Source: Mycobacterium paragordonae (GTDB lineage Bacteria; Actinomycetota; Actinomycetes; Mycobacteriales; Mycobacteriaceae). Taken from it: a stretch of DNA of 64,000 nt. The position numbers and the translations under genes are program-made. Numbering within the stretch: the first letter of the stretch is position 1; the number at the start of each line of letters is the position of its first letter. This document shows positions 41,998 to 50,907 of this stretch, one piece after another. The notes under the pieces were generated by a model that searched no databases, was not told where the DNA came from, and saw only the letters and a program-made list of their open reading frames with translations. The stretch lies in NCBI RefSeq assembly GCF_003614435.1, contig NZ_CP025546.1, positions 2,232,001-2,296,000 on the forward strand. Direction: 5' to 3'.

Positions 41998-43353
41998 TCA
42001 CACGCCGACGGCGCGTTCGAGATCTTTCAGAGATGTCTCCAGGTGACTCAGCATGCGCTGCAGATGCGGCACACTGCCTCTGGCCCCGACCAGTCCGAAG
42101 TCGAGATTCTCGGCGTTGTTGGTCACCGTGATGTTCATCGCCTGACCGTCCAAGGTAATCGACAGCGGGTAGTTGCCGACCATCTTTGCCCCCCGCCAGT
42201 ACAACGGCTCTTTGGAGCCGGGCACGTTGGAGATCACGATATTGAACGGTGGCGGCGCGGTCCGGATGAACCCGGGAATCAGTCCGAGGAAAAGTCCGCC
42301 GGTCATGAACGCGGACAGCGCGAGTTGCTGAACCTTGGGCAGTTGGTTGAACACCTCCTTCTGCTCGCTCATCGATGCGCTGATGCCCTGGATGCGCTTG
42401 CCCGCATCCTCGACGTCGGTGTTCAGGTTGCACAGCACGGTGCCCACCGCGTTCCCGCCACTCTCGGCTTCGCCTTCCTTGCGTAGGCTCACCGGCACCA
42501 TCGCGATCAGCGGGCTGTCCGGCAGGGCGTTCTGTTCGATCAGGTAGGTCCGAAGTGCGCCGGCCGACATGGCCAGCACGACGTCGTTGAAGGACGCGTT
42601 GGCGGCGGACTTGACCGCATGGATGCGCTCCAGTGGCCACGACTGGGCGGCGATGCGACGGGCACCGCCGATTCGGACGTTGAACATCGTCTTGGGCGCC
42701 CGGAACGGGAAGGTCAGTTGCTGTTCCAGCAGCGCCGCGCGAGCCAGTGACAAGGTCGACGGCGCCAGGGCGGCCGTGGAGCGCACGGTGTCGGTCAGCG
42801 TGTCCAGCGGCGACGACTTCTGGCCGCTTGGGCGGTGGCGGGGCTTCAGCTCCCACGGCACCCGCACCTCGTCGTCATCGGGATTGTCCGTGAAGGCGCG
42901 CTGCATCAACCGAAGTGCGGACACGCCGTCCATCAGCGAGTGGTGGAACTTGGTGTACACCGCGTAGCGCCCGTCGTTGAGACCCTCCACCAGGTGCGCT
43001 TCCCACAGGGGCCGGTGGCGATCGAGCAGGCTGCCGTGCAGACGGGAGGCCAACTCGAGCAGCTCACGCACCCGGCCCGGGCGCGGCAGCGCGGAGCGCC
43101 GGAAGTGGTAGTCGAGTTCGACCTCGCGCTGATGCGACCACGCGAGGTTGGTGACCGGACCGAAAAACGCCGGGTGCTTGCTGAAGGTGGGCTGGACGTC
43201 AGTACACCGCAGCATCGACTCGTAGGCCTCGGTCACGAAATCCTCGTCGGCACCGTCCGGTGGCTGGAAGAGCTGGAGCGCACCGACGTGCATCGGGTGT
43301 TCGCGGGATTCGCCGACCAGGAACATGGAATCGGCCGGTGCTATCAGCTGCAT
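41998..43353 (-). CDS. Wax ester synthase/diacylglycerol acyltransferase (WS/DGAT)
   Basis: 451-residue acyltransferase that makes triacylglycerol or wax esters from acyl-CoA. The active-site motif HHSLMDG is at about residue 141, after GRYAVYTKF. The conserved N-terminus is MQLIAPADSMFLVGESREHPMHVGALQLF, and the C-terminal DUF1298-like part has NIVISNVPGSKEPLYWRGAKM. Full length. AGAGGA precedes the ATG. It belongs to the accessory block beside the GAF-ANTAR gene. Confidence 0.93.
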   Translation of the reverse strand: MQLIAPADSMFLVGESREHPMHVGALQLFQPPDGADEDFVTEAYESMLRCTDVQPTFSKHPAFFGPVTNLAWSHQREVELDYHFRRSALPRPGRVRELLELASRLHGSLLDRHRPLWEAHLVEGLNDGRYAVYTKFHHSLMDGVSALRLMQRAFTDNPDDDEVRVPWELKPRHRPSGQKSSPLDTLTDTVRSTAALAPSTLSLARAALLEQQLTFPFRAPKTMFNVRIGGARRIAAQSWPLERIHAVKSAANASFNDVVLAMSAGALRTYLIEQNALPDSPLIAMVPVSLRKEGEAESGGNAVGTVLCNLNTDVEDAGKRIQGISASMSEQKEVFNQLPKVQQLALSAFMTGGLFLGLIPGFIRTAPPPFNIVISNVPGSKEPLYWRGAKMVGNYPLSITLDGQAMNITVTNNAENLDFGLVGARGSVPHLQRMLSHLETSLKDLERAVGV

Positions 43354-43480
43354 GGTTCCTCTTTCGCCGTGAGGCCCGATGTGAACGCGCTATGAATAAC
43401 CATCTGTCGCAGTTCGCACACATTTGTGAGCTACGACTTTTTGCGTTTGGCCGGTATCGGCGACGGGAAGCTTCATTCAA

Positions 43481-44473
43481 ATGGGACGCACTGTCGCCGT
43501 GACCGGTCCAACCGGGGAGATCGGCATATCGGCTGTTACAGCTTTGGAGCGCGAACCGGCGATCAGCAAGATCATCGGGATGGCGCGCCGGCCGTTCGAC
43601 CCCCTGACGCGGGGTTGGACGAAGACCACGTACATGCAGGGCGACATCCTGGATCGGGAGGCGGTCGACGCGCTGGTCGCTGATGCCGACGTGGTGGTCC
43701 ACCTGGCTTTCATCATCATGGGGTCCCGCGAGGAGAGCGAACGGGTCAACCTGCAGGGCACCCGCAATGTGTTCGAGGCCGCGGTGGCCGCGCAGAAGGA
43801 GTCCGGGCAGCCGCGGCGTCTGGTCTATACCTCGTCGGTGGCGGCCTACGGCTACCACTCCGACAACCCGGTTCCGCTCACTGAGGACGTGCCGACGCGG
43901 GGTTCTGCCGAGCATTACTACTCGGCGCAGAAATCGGCGTGCGAGGCCGTGCTGGCCGAAATCACCGCGGATTCGCCGCTGGAAGTGTTTGTGTTGCGGC
44001 CCTGCATTGTCACCGGCCCCGAGGCGCCCGCTCTGGCCGACGCGATGCCGTGGAACCAGCTACCCGCGCCACTGCGGGCGGTGTCGAAGGTGCTGCAGAA
44101 ACTCAAGCCGGTGATCCCGGATCCGGGCGTCCCGCTGCAACTGGTGCACCACGACGACGTCGCCGCCGCCATAGCGCTGGCGGCGGTGGCCCCGGCCCCG
44201 CCGGGTGCGTACAACATCGCCGGTAACGGGGTGGTGACGATCAGCGACGTGGCCAAGGCTCTGGGCGGCCGACCGGTGCGAGTCCCGGCGGCCGCGGCCT
44301 CGGCGGCGTCGGCGGCGATCTCCCATCTGCCGTTCGTCCCGTCCCTGCTGGAATGGCTGCACGTGGCGCGCGCATCGGTGGTCATGGACACCACCCGAGC
44401 CCAGCGTGAACTCGGTTGGCACCCGACCCACACTTCGGCGGAGGCACTGGAGTCGTTGGCGTCGGCGGTGTAA
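43481..44473 (+). CDS. NAD-dependent epimerase/dehydratase family protein (extended SDR)
   Basis: 330 residues with the dinucleotide loop VTGPTGEIG, a DADVVVHLAF strand, YTSSVAAYG, and the catalytic Y-x-x-x-K in YYSAQKSACE. A typical extended short-chain dehydrogenase; the sugar or steroid substrate cannot be predicted. It diverges from the WS/DGAT gene with a 127-bp gap and precedes fdhD. Confidence 0.88.
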   Translation: MGRTVAVTGPTGEIGISAVTALEREPAISKIIGMARRPFDPLTRGWTKTTYMQGDILDREAVDALVADADVVVHLAFIIMGSREESERVNLQGTRNVFEAAVAAQKESGQPRRLVYTSSVAAYGYHSDNPVPLTEDVPTRGSAEHYYSAQKSACEAVLAEITADSPLEVFVLRPCIVTGPEAPALADAMPWNQLPAPLRAVSKVLQKLKPVIPDPGVPLQLVHHDDVAAAIALAAVAPAPPGAYNIAGNGVVTISDVAKALGGRPVRVPAAAASAASAAISHLPFVPSLLEWLHVARASVVMDTTRAQRELGWHPTHTSAEALESLASAV

Positions 44474-44498
44474 GGCCGGTCTCCTGATCCAATCGAGG

Positions 44499-44504
44499 TA
44501 CGTT
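44499..44504 (+). promoter_or_regulatory. -10 element of a putative leaderless promoter ahead of the fdhD upstream ORF
   Basis: TACGTT, then 6 nt, then GTG at 44511, which begins the short ORF and not fdhD itself. Confidence 0.5.
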
Positions 44505-44510
44505 GAGGCC

Positions 44511-44570
44511 GTGACAGCCGAGGCCACCGAGATCTCCGTGTCGGCCGGGGAGAGCCAGTGCGGCACCTGA
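44511..44570 (+). CDS. Putative leaderless leader peptide (19 aa) overlapping fdhD
   Basis: GTG at the predicted transcription start opens a 19-codon frame, [19 protein letters not shown], whose TGA at 44568-44570 lies inside the first codons of fdhD (fdhD starts at 44558 in another frame). GGGGAGAG for fdhD lies within the short ORF. Ribosomes on the peptide would cover the fdhD start, so the arrangement could tune fdhD translation. The single Cys near the end is notable since FdhD is a sulfur-transfer protein. Existence of the peptide is inferred. Confidence 0.4.
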   Translation: MTAEATEISVSAGESQCGT

Positions 44571-45379
44571 CCGCGCGGCGGCGGGTCAAGCATCTGGCCG
44601 GCGCCGAGGCGACCATCCGTCAGGAGACCCTGGCCGTCGAAGAGCCGCTCGAGATCCGCCTCAACGGCACACCGAGCACCGTCACCATGCGTACGCCGGG
44701 TTCGGATTTTGAACTCGCGCAAGGGTTTCTGCTCACCGAGGGGATCATCGCGCAGCGCGAGGACGTGCACGCGATCCGCTACTGCGAGGGCCGCGACGAC
44801 GACGGCGCCAACAGCTACAACGTGCTCGATGTGACGCTGGCGGCGAGCGTCGAAATGCCAAGCCTGGATGTCACCCGCAACTTCTACACCACCTCGTCGT
44901 GCGGGGTCTGCGGAAAGGCTTCGCTGGAGGCGGTGCGGCTGATCAGCCGGCATGCGCCCGGAGACGATCCGATGACCGTCCCCGCGGCGGCGCTGCGGGC
45001 GATGCCGGACCGCCTCCGCGGCGCGCAGAAGGTCTTTGCCGCCACCGGCGGGTTGCACGCCGCGGCCCTGTTCGACGCGGACGGGACCATGCTCGCCGTC
45101 CGCGAGGACATCGGCCGGCACAACGCCGTCGACAAGGTCATCGGCTGGGCGATGGAGCGCGGCCGGGTGCCGCTGGCCGCGTCGGTGTTGCTGGTCAGCG
45201 GGCGTGCATCGTTCGAGTTGACGCAAAAGGCCCTGATGGCCGGCATCCCGGTGCTGGCCGCCGTCTCCGCGCCGTCGTCGCTGGCTGTCGCGTTGGCCGA
45301 GGAGTCCGGGATCACGCTGGTGGCGTTCCTGCGGGAGGACTCGATGAACGTCTACAGCAGGGCGGACCGGGTTAAGTGA
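44558..45379 (+). CDS. fdhD: Formate dehydrogenase accessory sulfurtransferase FdhD
   Basis: Transfers sulfur from a cysteine desulfurase to the molybdenum cofactor for insertion into formate dehydrogenase. The 273 residues show the motif [14 protein letters not shown] with the active cysteines, [11 protein letters not shown], and [18 protein letters not shown]. The GTG at 44558 is supported by GGGGAGAG 3 nt upstream. The usual partner fdhF is not next to it, so it may serve a formate dehydrogenase encoded elsewhere or another molybdoenzyme. Confidence 0.94.
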   Translation: MRHLTARRRVKHLAGAEATIRQETLAVEEPLEIRLNGTPSTVTMRTPGSDFELAQGFLLTEGIIAQREDVHAIRYCEGRDDDGANSYNVLDVTLAASVEMPSLDVTRNFYTTSSCGVCGKASLEAVRLISRHAPGDDPMTVPAAALRAMPDRLRGAQKVFAATGGLHAAALFDADGTMLAVREDIGRHNAVDKVIGWAMERGRVPLAASVLLVSGRASFELTQKALMAGIPVLAAVSAPSSLAVALAEESGITLVAFLREDSMNVYSRADRVK

Positions 45380-45427
45380 CCCCCGGCGTGGGTAGCCGCT
45401 CGAAGTCACACACGTGAGGAGACGGCC

Positions 45428-45658
45428 ATGCTGCATGAAATGGTGTTAGCCGCGCAGAGCAATCCCGAGGCAGCGGGATTCATCCTGCGCGGTATCAAAG
45501 GGATCTTCGTCGCGATAGGCAGCGTCATCGCGGCCGTCATCTGCGCCGTGGTCGCGTCGATGAAGGGACGCAGCGCCCTGTTCTGGGGGATCCTCGGTTT
45601 GTTCTTCAGCATCTTCACGCTGATCGTCGTCATCATCATCCCCAGCAAGAAGACCTAG
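45428..45658 (+). CDS. Small membrane protein, two transmembrane helices
   Basis: 76 residues. Helix one is about FVAIGSVIAAVICAVVA, a short basic loop SMKGRS follows, and helix two is about LFWGILGLFFSIFTLIVVIII, with a charged C-terminal PSKKT. GAGGAG lies upstream of the ATG. Function unknown; not recognised as a toxin family. Confidence 0.68.
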   Translation: MLHEMVLAAQSNPEAAGFILRGIKGIFVAIGSVIAAVICAVVASMKGRSALFWGILGLFFSIFTLIVVIIIPSKKT

Positions 45659-45767
45659 CCGCGGGCGCCGGCCCGTGGTCTGGGGATAAAGCCGGGACTG
45701 GGGACAACTGGCGGCCGGAGCCCCGATCACGGCGAATCCTGTCGCGGGCACCGGGCATGGTGGCGGC

Positions 45768-46145
45768 ATGACCACCCCGACCCCGATGACGCGAACACAG
45801 CTGGGAGCGCTGGGCGAACAGCTGGCCGTCGACCATCTGACCCGCCACGGGCTTGAGATACTCGGTCGCAACTGGCGCTGCCGATACGGCGAACTCGATT
45901 TGATTGCCTGCGAGAAAGCAAGTCACACAGTAGTTTTCGTTGAAGTGAAGACCCGCACCGGCGACGCTTACGGGGGGCTGGCCGAGGCGGTGACCGATAA
46001 TAAAGTGCGCCGGTTGCGTCGCCTGGCCGGGCTCTGGCTGGCCGGTCAGGACGAACGTTGGGCGGCGATCCGCATCGACGTGATCGGGGTGCGGATCGGT
46101 CGCCGGCCGGCTCCGGAACTCAGCCACCTCAAAGGTGTCGGCTGA
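45768..46145 (+). CDS. UPF0102 (YraN) protein
   Basis: 125-residue protein with a Holliday-junction-resolvase/restriction-endonuclease-like fold. The putative catalytic set appears as GELDLIACEK and VFVEVKTRTG (D...ExK). It corresponds to Rv2898c. It overlaps comM as TGATG and lies in the comM-dprA cluster, which suggests a role in DNA processing; activity unproven. Confidence 0.9.
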   Translation: MTTPTPMTRTQLGALGEQLAVDHLTRHGLEILGRNWRCRYGELDLIACEKASHTVVFVEVKTRTGDAYGGLAEAVTDNKVRRLRRLAGLWLAGQDERWAAIRIDVIGVRIGRRPAPELSHLKGVG

Positions 46146-47656
46146 TGGCGCTGGGACATGCCTTCTCGGTCGCCGTGCAGGGCCTGGAGGGCCAGATCGT
46201 GGAGATCGAAGCCGACATCGCCTCGGGGTTGCCCGGGGTGTACCTGGTAGGCCTGCCTGACGCGGCACTGCAGGAGTCACGAAACCGGGTGCGCGCCGCG
46301 GTCAACAACTCCGGCAACGAGTGGCCGATGGTGCGACTGACGCTGGCGCTGTCGCCCGCCACGCTGCCGAAGATGGGTTCGGTCTACGACATCGCCCTGG
46401 CTGCGGCGGTGCTTGCGGCGCAACGGAAGAAGTCGTGGGATCGGCTGGCGAAAACGGTGCTGCTGGGGGAGTTGTCGCTGGACGGCCGGGTACGGCCGGT
46501 GCGCGGGGTACTGCCCGCTGTGCTGGCCGCCAAGCGAGAAGGCTGGCCGTCAGTGGTCGTCCCGGCCGACAACCTGGCCGAGGCCAGTCTGGTCGACGGC
46601 ATCGACGTCTGGGGCGTGCGCACACTGAGGCAGCTGCAGGGCTGGCTCAGCGGATCGACCGAATTGGATCGACGGATCGCCGCGTCGGCTCACGTCGACG
46701 AGCCGCCGGCCGATCTCGCCGACGTGGTGGGTCAGTCGCAGGCCCGGTTCGCTGTCGAGGTGGCCGCCGCCGGGGCTCATCACCTGATGCTGACCGGGCC
46801 GCCCGGCGTAGGCAAAACGATGCTCGCGCAACGGCTTCCGGGCCTGTTGCCACCGTTGTCAGACAGCGAATCGCTGGAAGTGACCGCGATCCACTCCGTC
46901 GCGGGATTGTTGTCCGCCGATACCCCGTTGTTGAGGCGGCCGCCGTTTGTCGCGCCGCATCACAATTCCACCGTCGCAGCACTCGTCGGCGGTGGCTCGG
47001 GAATGGCCCGTCCGGGTGCGGTCAGCCGCGCACACCGCGGCGTCCTGTTCCTCGACGAGTGCGCGGAGATCAGCGTCAGTGTGTTGGAAGCGCTGCGAAC
47101 ACCGTTGGAGGACGGCGAGATTCGCCTTGCCCGCCGCGACGGCGTGGCCTGCTACCCGGCGCGATTCCAGCTGGTGCTGGCCGCCAACCCCTGCCCGTGC
47201 GCACCGGCGGATCCGCAAGACTGCGTCTGCGCGGGAGCGGTCAAGCGCCGCTATCTGGGCAAGCTGTCCGGCCCACTGCTGGACCGGGTGGACCTGCGGG
47301 TGCAGATGAACCCGGTGCGAGCGGGCGCGTTCGGGGTGGCCGCCGGGGAATCGACGGCGCAGGTGCGCCAGCGGGTGGCGGCGGCCCGGGACGCGGCCGT
47401 CGCACGTTGGCGCCCATACGGTTTCCGTACCAACGCCGAAGTCAACGGACCGCTGCTGCGCCGCAAGTTCCGGCCCAGCAGCGCGGCGATGAAGCCGGTG
47501 CGCAAGGCGTTGGACGACGGAGTGCTCAGCATCCGGGGCGTGGACCGCACCCTGCGGGTCGCATGGAGTCTGGCCGATCTGGCCGGCCGTACCTCACCCG
47601 GGTTGTCCGAGGTTGCGACCGCGCTGAGCTTCCGGCAGATGGGAGCGCGGCGATGA
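46145..47656 (+). CDS. comM: ComM-like AAA+ ATPase (Mg-chelatase-like)
   Basis: 503 residues. The N-terminal LonC-like/ChlI domain contains VEIEADIASGLPGVYLVGLPDAALQESRNRVRAA. The AAA+ core has Walker A GPPGVGKTMLAQRLPG, and Walker B and sensor are in GVLFLDECAEI. Cys-rich CPCAPADPQDCVC follows, and the C-terminal helical part is complete. ComM helicases promote branch migration during natural transformation in other bacteria. The ATG at 46145 gives the same length as Rv2897c. Its stop overlaps dprA (ATGA). Confidence 0.93.
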   Translation: MALGHAFSVAVQGLEGQIVEIEADIASGLPGVYLVGLPDAALQESRNRVRAAVNNSGNEWPMVRLTLALSPATLPKMGSVYDIALAAAVLAAQRKKSWDRLAKTVLLGELSLDGRVRPVRGVLPAVLAAKREGWPSVVVPADNLAEASLVDGIDVWGVRTLRQLQGWLSGSTELDRRIAASAHVDEPPADLADVVGQSQARFAVEVAAAGAHHLMLTGPPGVGKTMLAQRLPGLLPPLSDSESLEVTAIHSVAGLLSADTPLLRRPPFVAPHHNSTVAALVGGGSGMARPGAVSRAHRGVLFLDECAEISVSVLEALRTPLEDGEIRLARRDGVACYPARFQLVLAANPCPCAPADPQDCVCAGAVKRRYLGKLSGPLLDRVDLRVQMNPVRAGAFGVAAGESTAQVRQRVAAARDAAVARWRPYGFRTNAEVNGPLLRRKFRPSSAAMKPVRKALDDGVLSIRGVDRTLRVAWSLADLAGRTSPGLSEVATALSFRQMGARR

Positions 47657-48792
47657 ACGACGAAGCCATCCTGCGCGCCTGGGCGTACCTCTCGCGAGTC
47701 GCCGAACCACCCTGCGCCGAGCTGGCCGCCCTGGTGAACAGTGTCGGGCCGCAGGAGGCGGCCGAGCGGGTCCGGCGCGGCCTGGTCGACGATGAGCTGC
47801 TGCGGCTCACCGCCGCGCGTCGCGAAATCGACCAGGCCGCAGCAGATCTCGAAGTGCTCCGGCGCCGGGGCGGCCGACTGGTCACCCCCGATGACGACGA
47901 GTGGCCGGTGCTTGCGTTCGCCGCGTTCGACGGCACCCGGTCCAAGAACACGATGCCGATGGTGTTGTGGGCTGCCGGCCCCGCGCGCCTCGATGAGGTG
48001 AGCACGCGCGCGGCCGCACTCGTGGGTACCCGGGCCGCGACGGCATACGGCGAGCATGTCACCCACGAACTGGCCACCGGCCTGGCACAACACGATGTCG
48101 CGGTGGTCTCCGGGGGCGCCTACGGCATCGACGGGGCTGCTCACCGCGCGGCTCTGGCCGCCGACGGAATCACCGTGGCGGTCCTGGCCGGCGGGCTCGA
48201 CATCCCGTACCCGGCTGGTCATTCGGCACTGCTGCACCGCATCGGCCAACACGGTCTGGTGTGCACCGAATATCCGCCCGGCGTGCGCCCGGCGCGATTC
48301 CGGTTCTTGACCCGCAACCGCCTGGTGGCCGCCCTGTCCGGGGCGGCGGTAGTGGTGGAGGCGGGATTGCGCAGTGGGGCCGCCAACACCGCCGCCTGGG
48401 CGCGGTCGTTGGGCCGGGTGGTCGCGGCGGTGCCCGGGCCGGCGACGTCGTCGGCGTCTGCGGGGTGCCATGTGCTGCTGCGCAACGGCGCGGAACTGGT
48501 CACCCGCTACCAGGAAATCATCGAGTTGGTGGGTCACATCGGCGAGCTCGCGCCCGACGAGCCGCGGCCCACCACCAGCCTGGACGGCCTGGGTGAGGCG
48601 GAGCGGCGGGTCTACGAGGCGTTGCCCGGCCGGGGCGCGGCCGCGGTCGACGAGATCGCCGTCGCGGCCGGCCTGCCCCCGGAACACGTGCTGGGGCCGC
48701 TCGCTCTGCTGGAGTTGAGCGGTCTGGCCGAGTGCCGCGACGGGTGCTGGCGGATTGTGCGGAAACGGCGTGGCCAGGCCCGGCTCGTATAG
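47653..48792 (+). CDS. dprA: DNA processing protein DprA
   Basis: Loads RecA on incoming single-stranded DNA in transformable bacteria; widely conserved in mycobacteria. The Rossmann-like domain includes AALVGTRAATAYGE, VVSGGAYGIDGAAHRAAL, and SGAAVVVEAGLRSGAANTAAWA. A C-terminal winged-helix domain (about 310-375) follows. It has 379 residues and is translationally coupled with comM. Confidence 0.94.
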   Translation: MNDEAILRAWAYLSRVAEPPCAELAALVNSVGPQEAAERVRRGLVDDELLRLTAARREIDQAAADLEVLRRRGGRLVTPDDDEWPVLAFAAFDGTRSKNTMPMVLWAAGPARLDEVSTRAAALVGTRAATAYGEHVTHELATGLAQHDVAVVSGGAYGIDGAAHRAALAADGITVAVLAGGLDIPYPAGHSALLHRIGQHGLVCTEYPPGVRPARFRFLTRNRLVAALSGAAVVVEAGLRSGAANTAAWARSLGRVVAAVPGPATSSASAGCHVLLRNGAELVTRYQEIIELVGHIGELAPDEPRPTTSLDGLGEAERRVYEALPGRGAAAVDEIAVAAGLPPEHVLGPLALLELSGLAECRDGCWRIVRKRRGQARLV

Positions 48793-48826
48793 TCGACGTG
48801 GGGTCAGATCGCGATCAGGAGGATAA

Positions 48827-49678
48827 GTGGCAGGCCGGCCAGTACAGGCTTTCGAAGTGGTGGGCACCGAGCAGCTCACGCCGCACATGGTGCGAGTGGT
48901 GCTCGGCAGCAACAACTTCGACGCGTTTGTGCCCAGCAAGTTCACCGACTCCTACGTCAAATTGGTGTTCGTCGCCCAGGACATCGACGTGGCCGCGCTG
49001 CCGCAGCCGCTGACGATCGACAGCTTTGCCGGCCTGCCGCCGGAAAAGCGCCCACCGGTGCGCACCATCACCGTCCGCCGCGTCGACGAAGACGCCGGGC
49101 AGATCACGGTGGATATCGCGGTGCACGGCGAACACGGCGTCGCGGGTCAGTGGGCCGCCACCGCCCAATCGGGCCAGCCGATCTACCTGATGGGCCCCAG
49201 CGGCGCCTACGCGCCGGACCCGGCCGCCGACTGGCACCTGCTCGCCGGTGATGAGGCAGCGCTCCCGGCGATCGCCGCCGCACTGGAAGCGCTGCCGGAC
49301 TCAGCGGTCGGGATGGCGTTCATCGAGGTGGCCGGGCCCGATGACGAAGTACCGCTGACCGCCCCGGACGGCGTGGAGATCAACTGGGTGTACCGCGGCG
49401 GGCGAGCGGACCTGGTGCCCGAAGAACGCGCCGGCGATCACGCGCCGCTGATCGAAGCGGTCAAAACCGCGCGTTGGCTGCCCGGTCAGGTGCAGGTCTT
49501 CATCCACGGCGAGGCGCAGGCCGTCATGCACAACCTGCGGCCCTACATCCGCAAAGAGCGGGGTGTCGATGCCCAGTGGGCGGCCTCGATCTCCGGTTAC
49601 TGGCGGCGCGGGCGCACCGAAGAGACGTTCCGGCAGTGGAAGAAAGAGCTGGCCGCGGCGGAGTCCTCGGAGCAGTAG
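48827..49678 (+). CDS. viuB: Siderophore-interacting FAD-binding protein ViuB
   Basis: 283-residue flavoprotein of the siderophore-interacting family, which release iron by reducing ferric siderophores. It has the FAD-binding RTITVRRVDEDAGQITVDIAVHG, VAGQWAATA and LMGPSGAYAP, and the C-terminal SGYWRRGRTEETFRQWKKEL. GTG is preceded by GGAGGA. A TATAGT overlapping the dprA stop may be its own -10. I see no IdeR box in the short gap. Confidence 0.92.
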   Translation: MAGRPVQAFEVVGTEQLTPHMVRVVLGSNNFDAFVPSKFTDSYVKLVFVAQDIDVAALPQPLTIDSFAGLPPEKRPPVRTITVRRVDEDAGQITVDIAVHGEHGVAGQWAATAQSGQPIYLMGPSGAYAPDPAADWHLLAGDEAALPAIAAALEALPDSAVGMAFIEVAGPDDEVPLTAPDGVEINWVYRGGRADLVPEERAGDHAPLIEAVKTARWLPGQVQVFIHGEAQAVMHNLRPYIRKERGVDAQWAASISGYWRRGRTEETFRQWKKELAAAESSEQ

Positions 49679-49714
49679 AGCTCGAGGATTCCGTCGGCTG
49701 GCATTCTCTAGGTC

Positions 49715-50875
49715 ATGGCGTTCGGCGATTATCAGCTTGAGATCTATTTCCAGGGCCTGGCCGGGGTAGCACCCTCGCTCCCGATGTCCTTTGCCGAGTT
49801 GGAGGCCAGAGCCGAAATGGCGATGCCGCCATCGGTCTGGTCCTACGTCACCGGTGGCGCCGGCGACGAGCGCACCCAGCGCGCCAACCGCGAGGCGTTC
49901 GACCGCTGGGGCCTGATGCCGCGCATGTTCGTCGGCGCCGCCGAGCGGGACCTGTCGGTGCAGATGTTCGGCCTGACACTGCCCTCGCCGCTGTTCATGG
50001 CGCCGATCGGGGTCATCGGCCTGTGCGCGCAGGACGGTCACGGCGACCTCGCGACCGCCCGCGCGGCCGCGCGCACCGGCGTGCCGATGGTCGTCTCCAC
50101 CCTGACCGCCGACCCGCTGGAAGACGTCGCCGCGCAATTCGGCGACACCCCCGGCTTCTTCCAGCTGTACACACCCAAGGACCGGGACCTGGCCGCCAGC
50201 CTGGTGCAGCGTGCCGAAGCCGCCGGCTACAAGGCCATCATCGTCACCTTGGACACCTGGATCCCCGGCTGGCGCCCGCGCGACCTGACCACGGCCAACT
50301 TCCCGCAACTGCGAGGTCACTGCCTGAGCAACTACACCAGCGACCCGGTGTTTCGCGCCGGGCTGCAACGGCCGCCGGAAGAAGACCCGCAGGGCACCGT
50401 GCTGGCCTGGGCGCAGACCTTCGGAAATCCGCTGAGCTGGGACGACCTCGCCTGGCTGCGGTCGCTGACCGACCTGCCGATGATCATCAAAGGCATCTGC
50501 CATCCCGACGACGCCCGGCGCGCCATCGACGGCGGCATCGACGGCATCTACTGCTCGACCCATGGCGGGCGGCAGGCCAACGGCGGTCTGCCGGCGCTGG
50601 ACTGCCTGCCGGGCGTCGTCGAGGCCGCCGGCGGAGTGCCGGTGCTCTTCGACTCGGGCATCCGCAGCGGCGCCGACGTCGTCAAGGCGCTGGCCATGGG
50701 CGCCACCGCGGTCGGCGTCGGCCGGCCCTACGCATACGGAATGGCGCTGGGCGGGGTCGACGGCGTCGTCCACGTGCTGCGCATGCTGCTCGCCGAAGCG
50801 GACCTCACCATGGCTGTCGACGGCTATCCGGCGCTCAAAGATCTCACCCCGGACACACTGCGGCGCGTCCTTTAG
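49715..50875 (+). CDS. FMN-dependent alpha-hydroxy-acid oxidase/dehydrogenase (lactate oxidase family)
   Basis: 386 residues. FMN-binding TIM barrel with [21 protein letters not shown] at the N-terminus, catalytic His in [12 protein letters not shown], and the phosphate-binding end [18 protein letters not shown] and [10 protein letters not shown]. It is related to lactate 2-monooxygenase and LldD. The substrate is unknown. M. tuberculosis carries a different oxidoreductase (Rv2893) between viuB and xerC. Confidence 0.9.
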   Translation: MAFGDYQLEIYFQGLAGVAPSLPMSFAELEARAEMAMPPSVWSYVTGGAGDERTQRANREAFDRWGLMPRMFVGAAERDLSVQMFGLTLPSPLFMAPIGVIGLCAQDGHGDLATARAAARTGVPMVVSTLTADPLEDVAAQFGDTPGFFQLYTPKDRDLAASLVQRAEAAGYKAIIVTLDTWIPGWRPRDLTTANFPQLRGHCLSNYTSDPVFRAGLQRPPEEDPQGTVLAWAQTFGNPLSWDDLAWLRSLTDLPMIIKGICHPDDARRAIDGGIDGIYCSTHGGRQANGGLPALDCLPGVVEAAGGVPVLFDSGIRSGADVVKALAMGATAVGVGRPYAYGMALGGVDGVVHVLRMLLAEADLTMAVDGYPALKDLTPDTLRRVL

Positions 50876-50907
50876 AACAACCACGCCGGGTCTGTCAGCG
50901 TGAGGAA

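Noticed and set aside
41187..44557. fdhF remnant
   Set aside because: I looked for molybdopterin oxidoreductase motifs in this block and found only the three intact accessory genes.
46321..48792. 823-codon frame overlapping comM and dprA on the same strand
   Set aside because: It switches into the true dprA frame only at the end; the part over comM is an alternative frame with Arg/Gly-rich composition.
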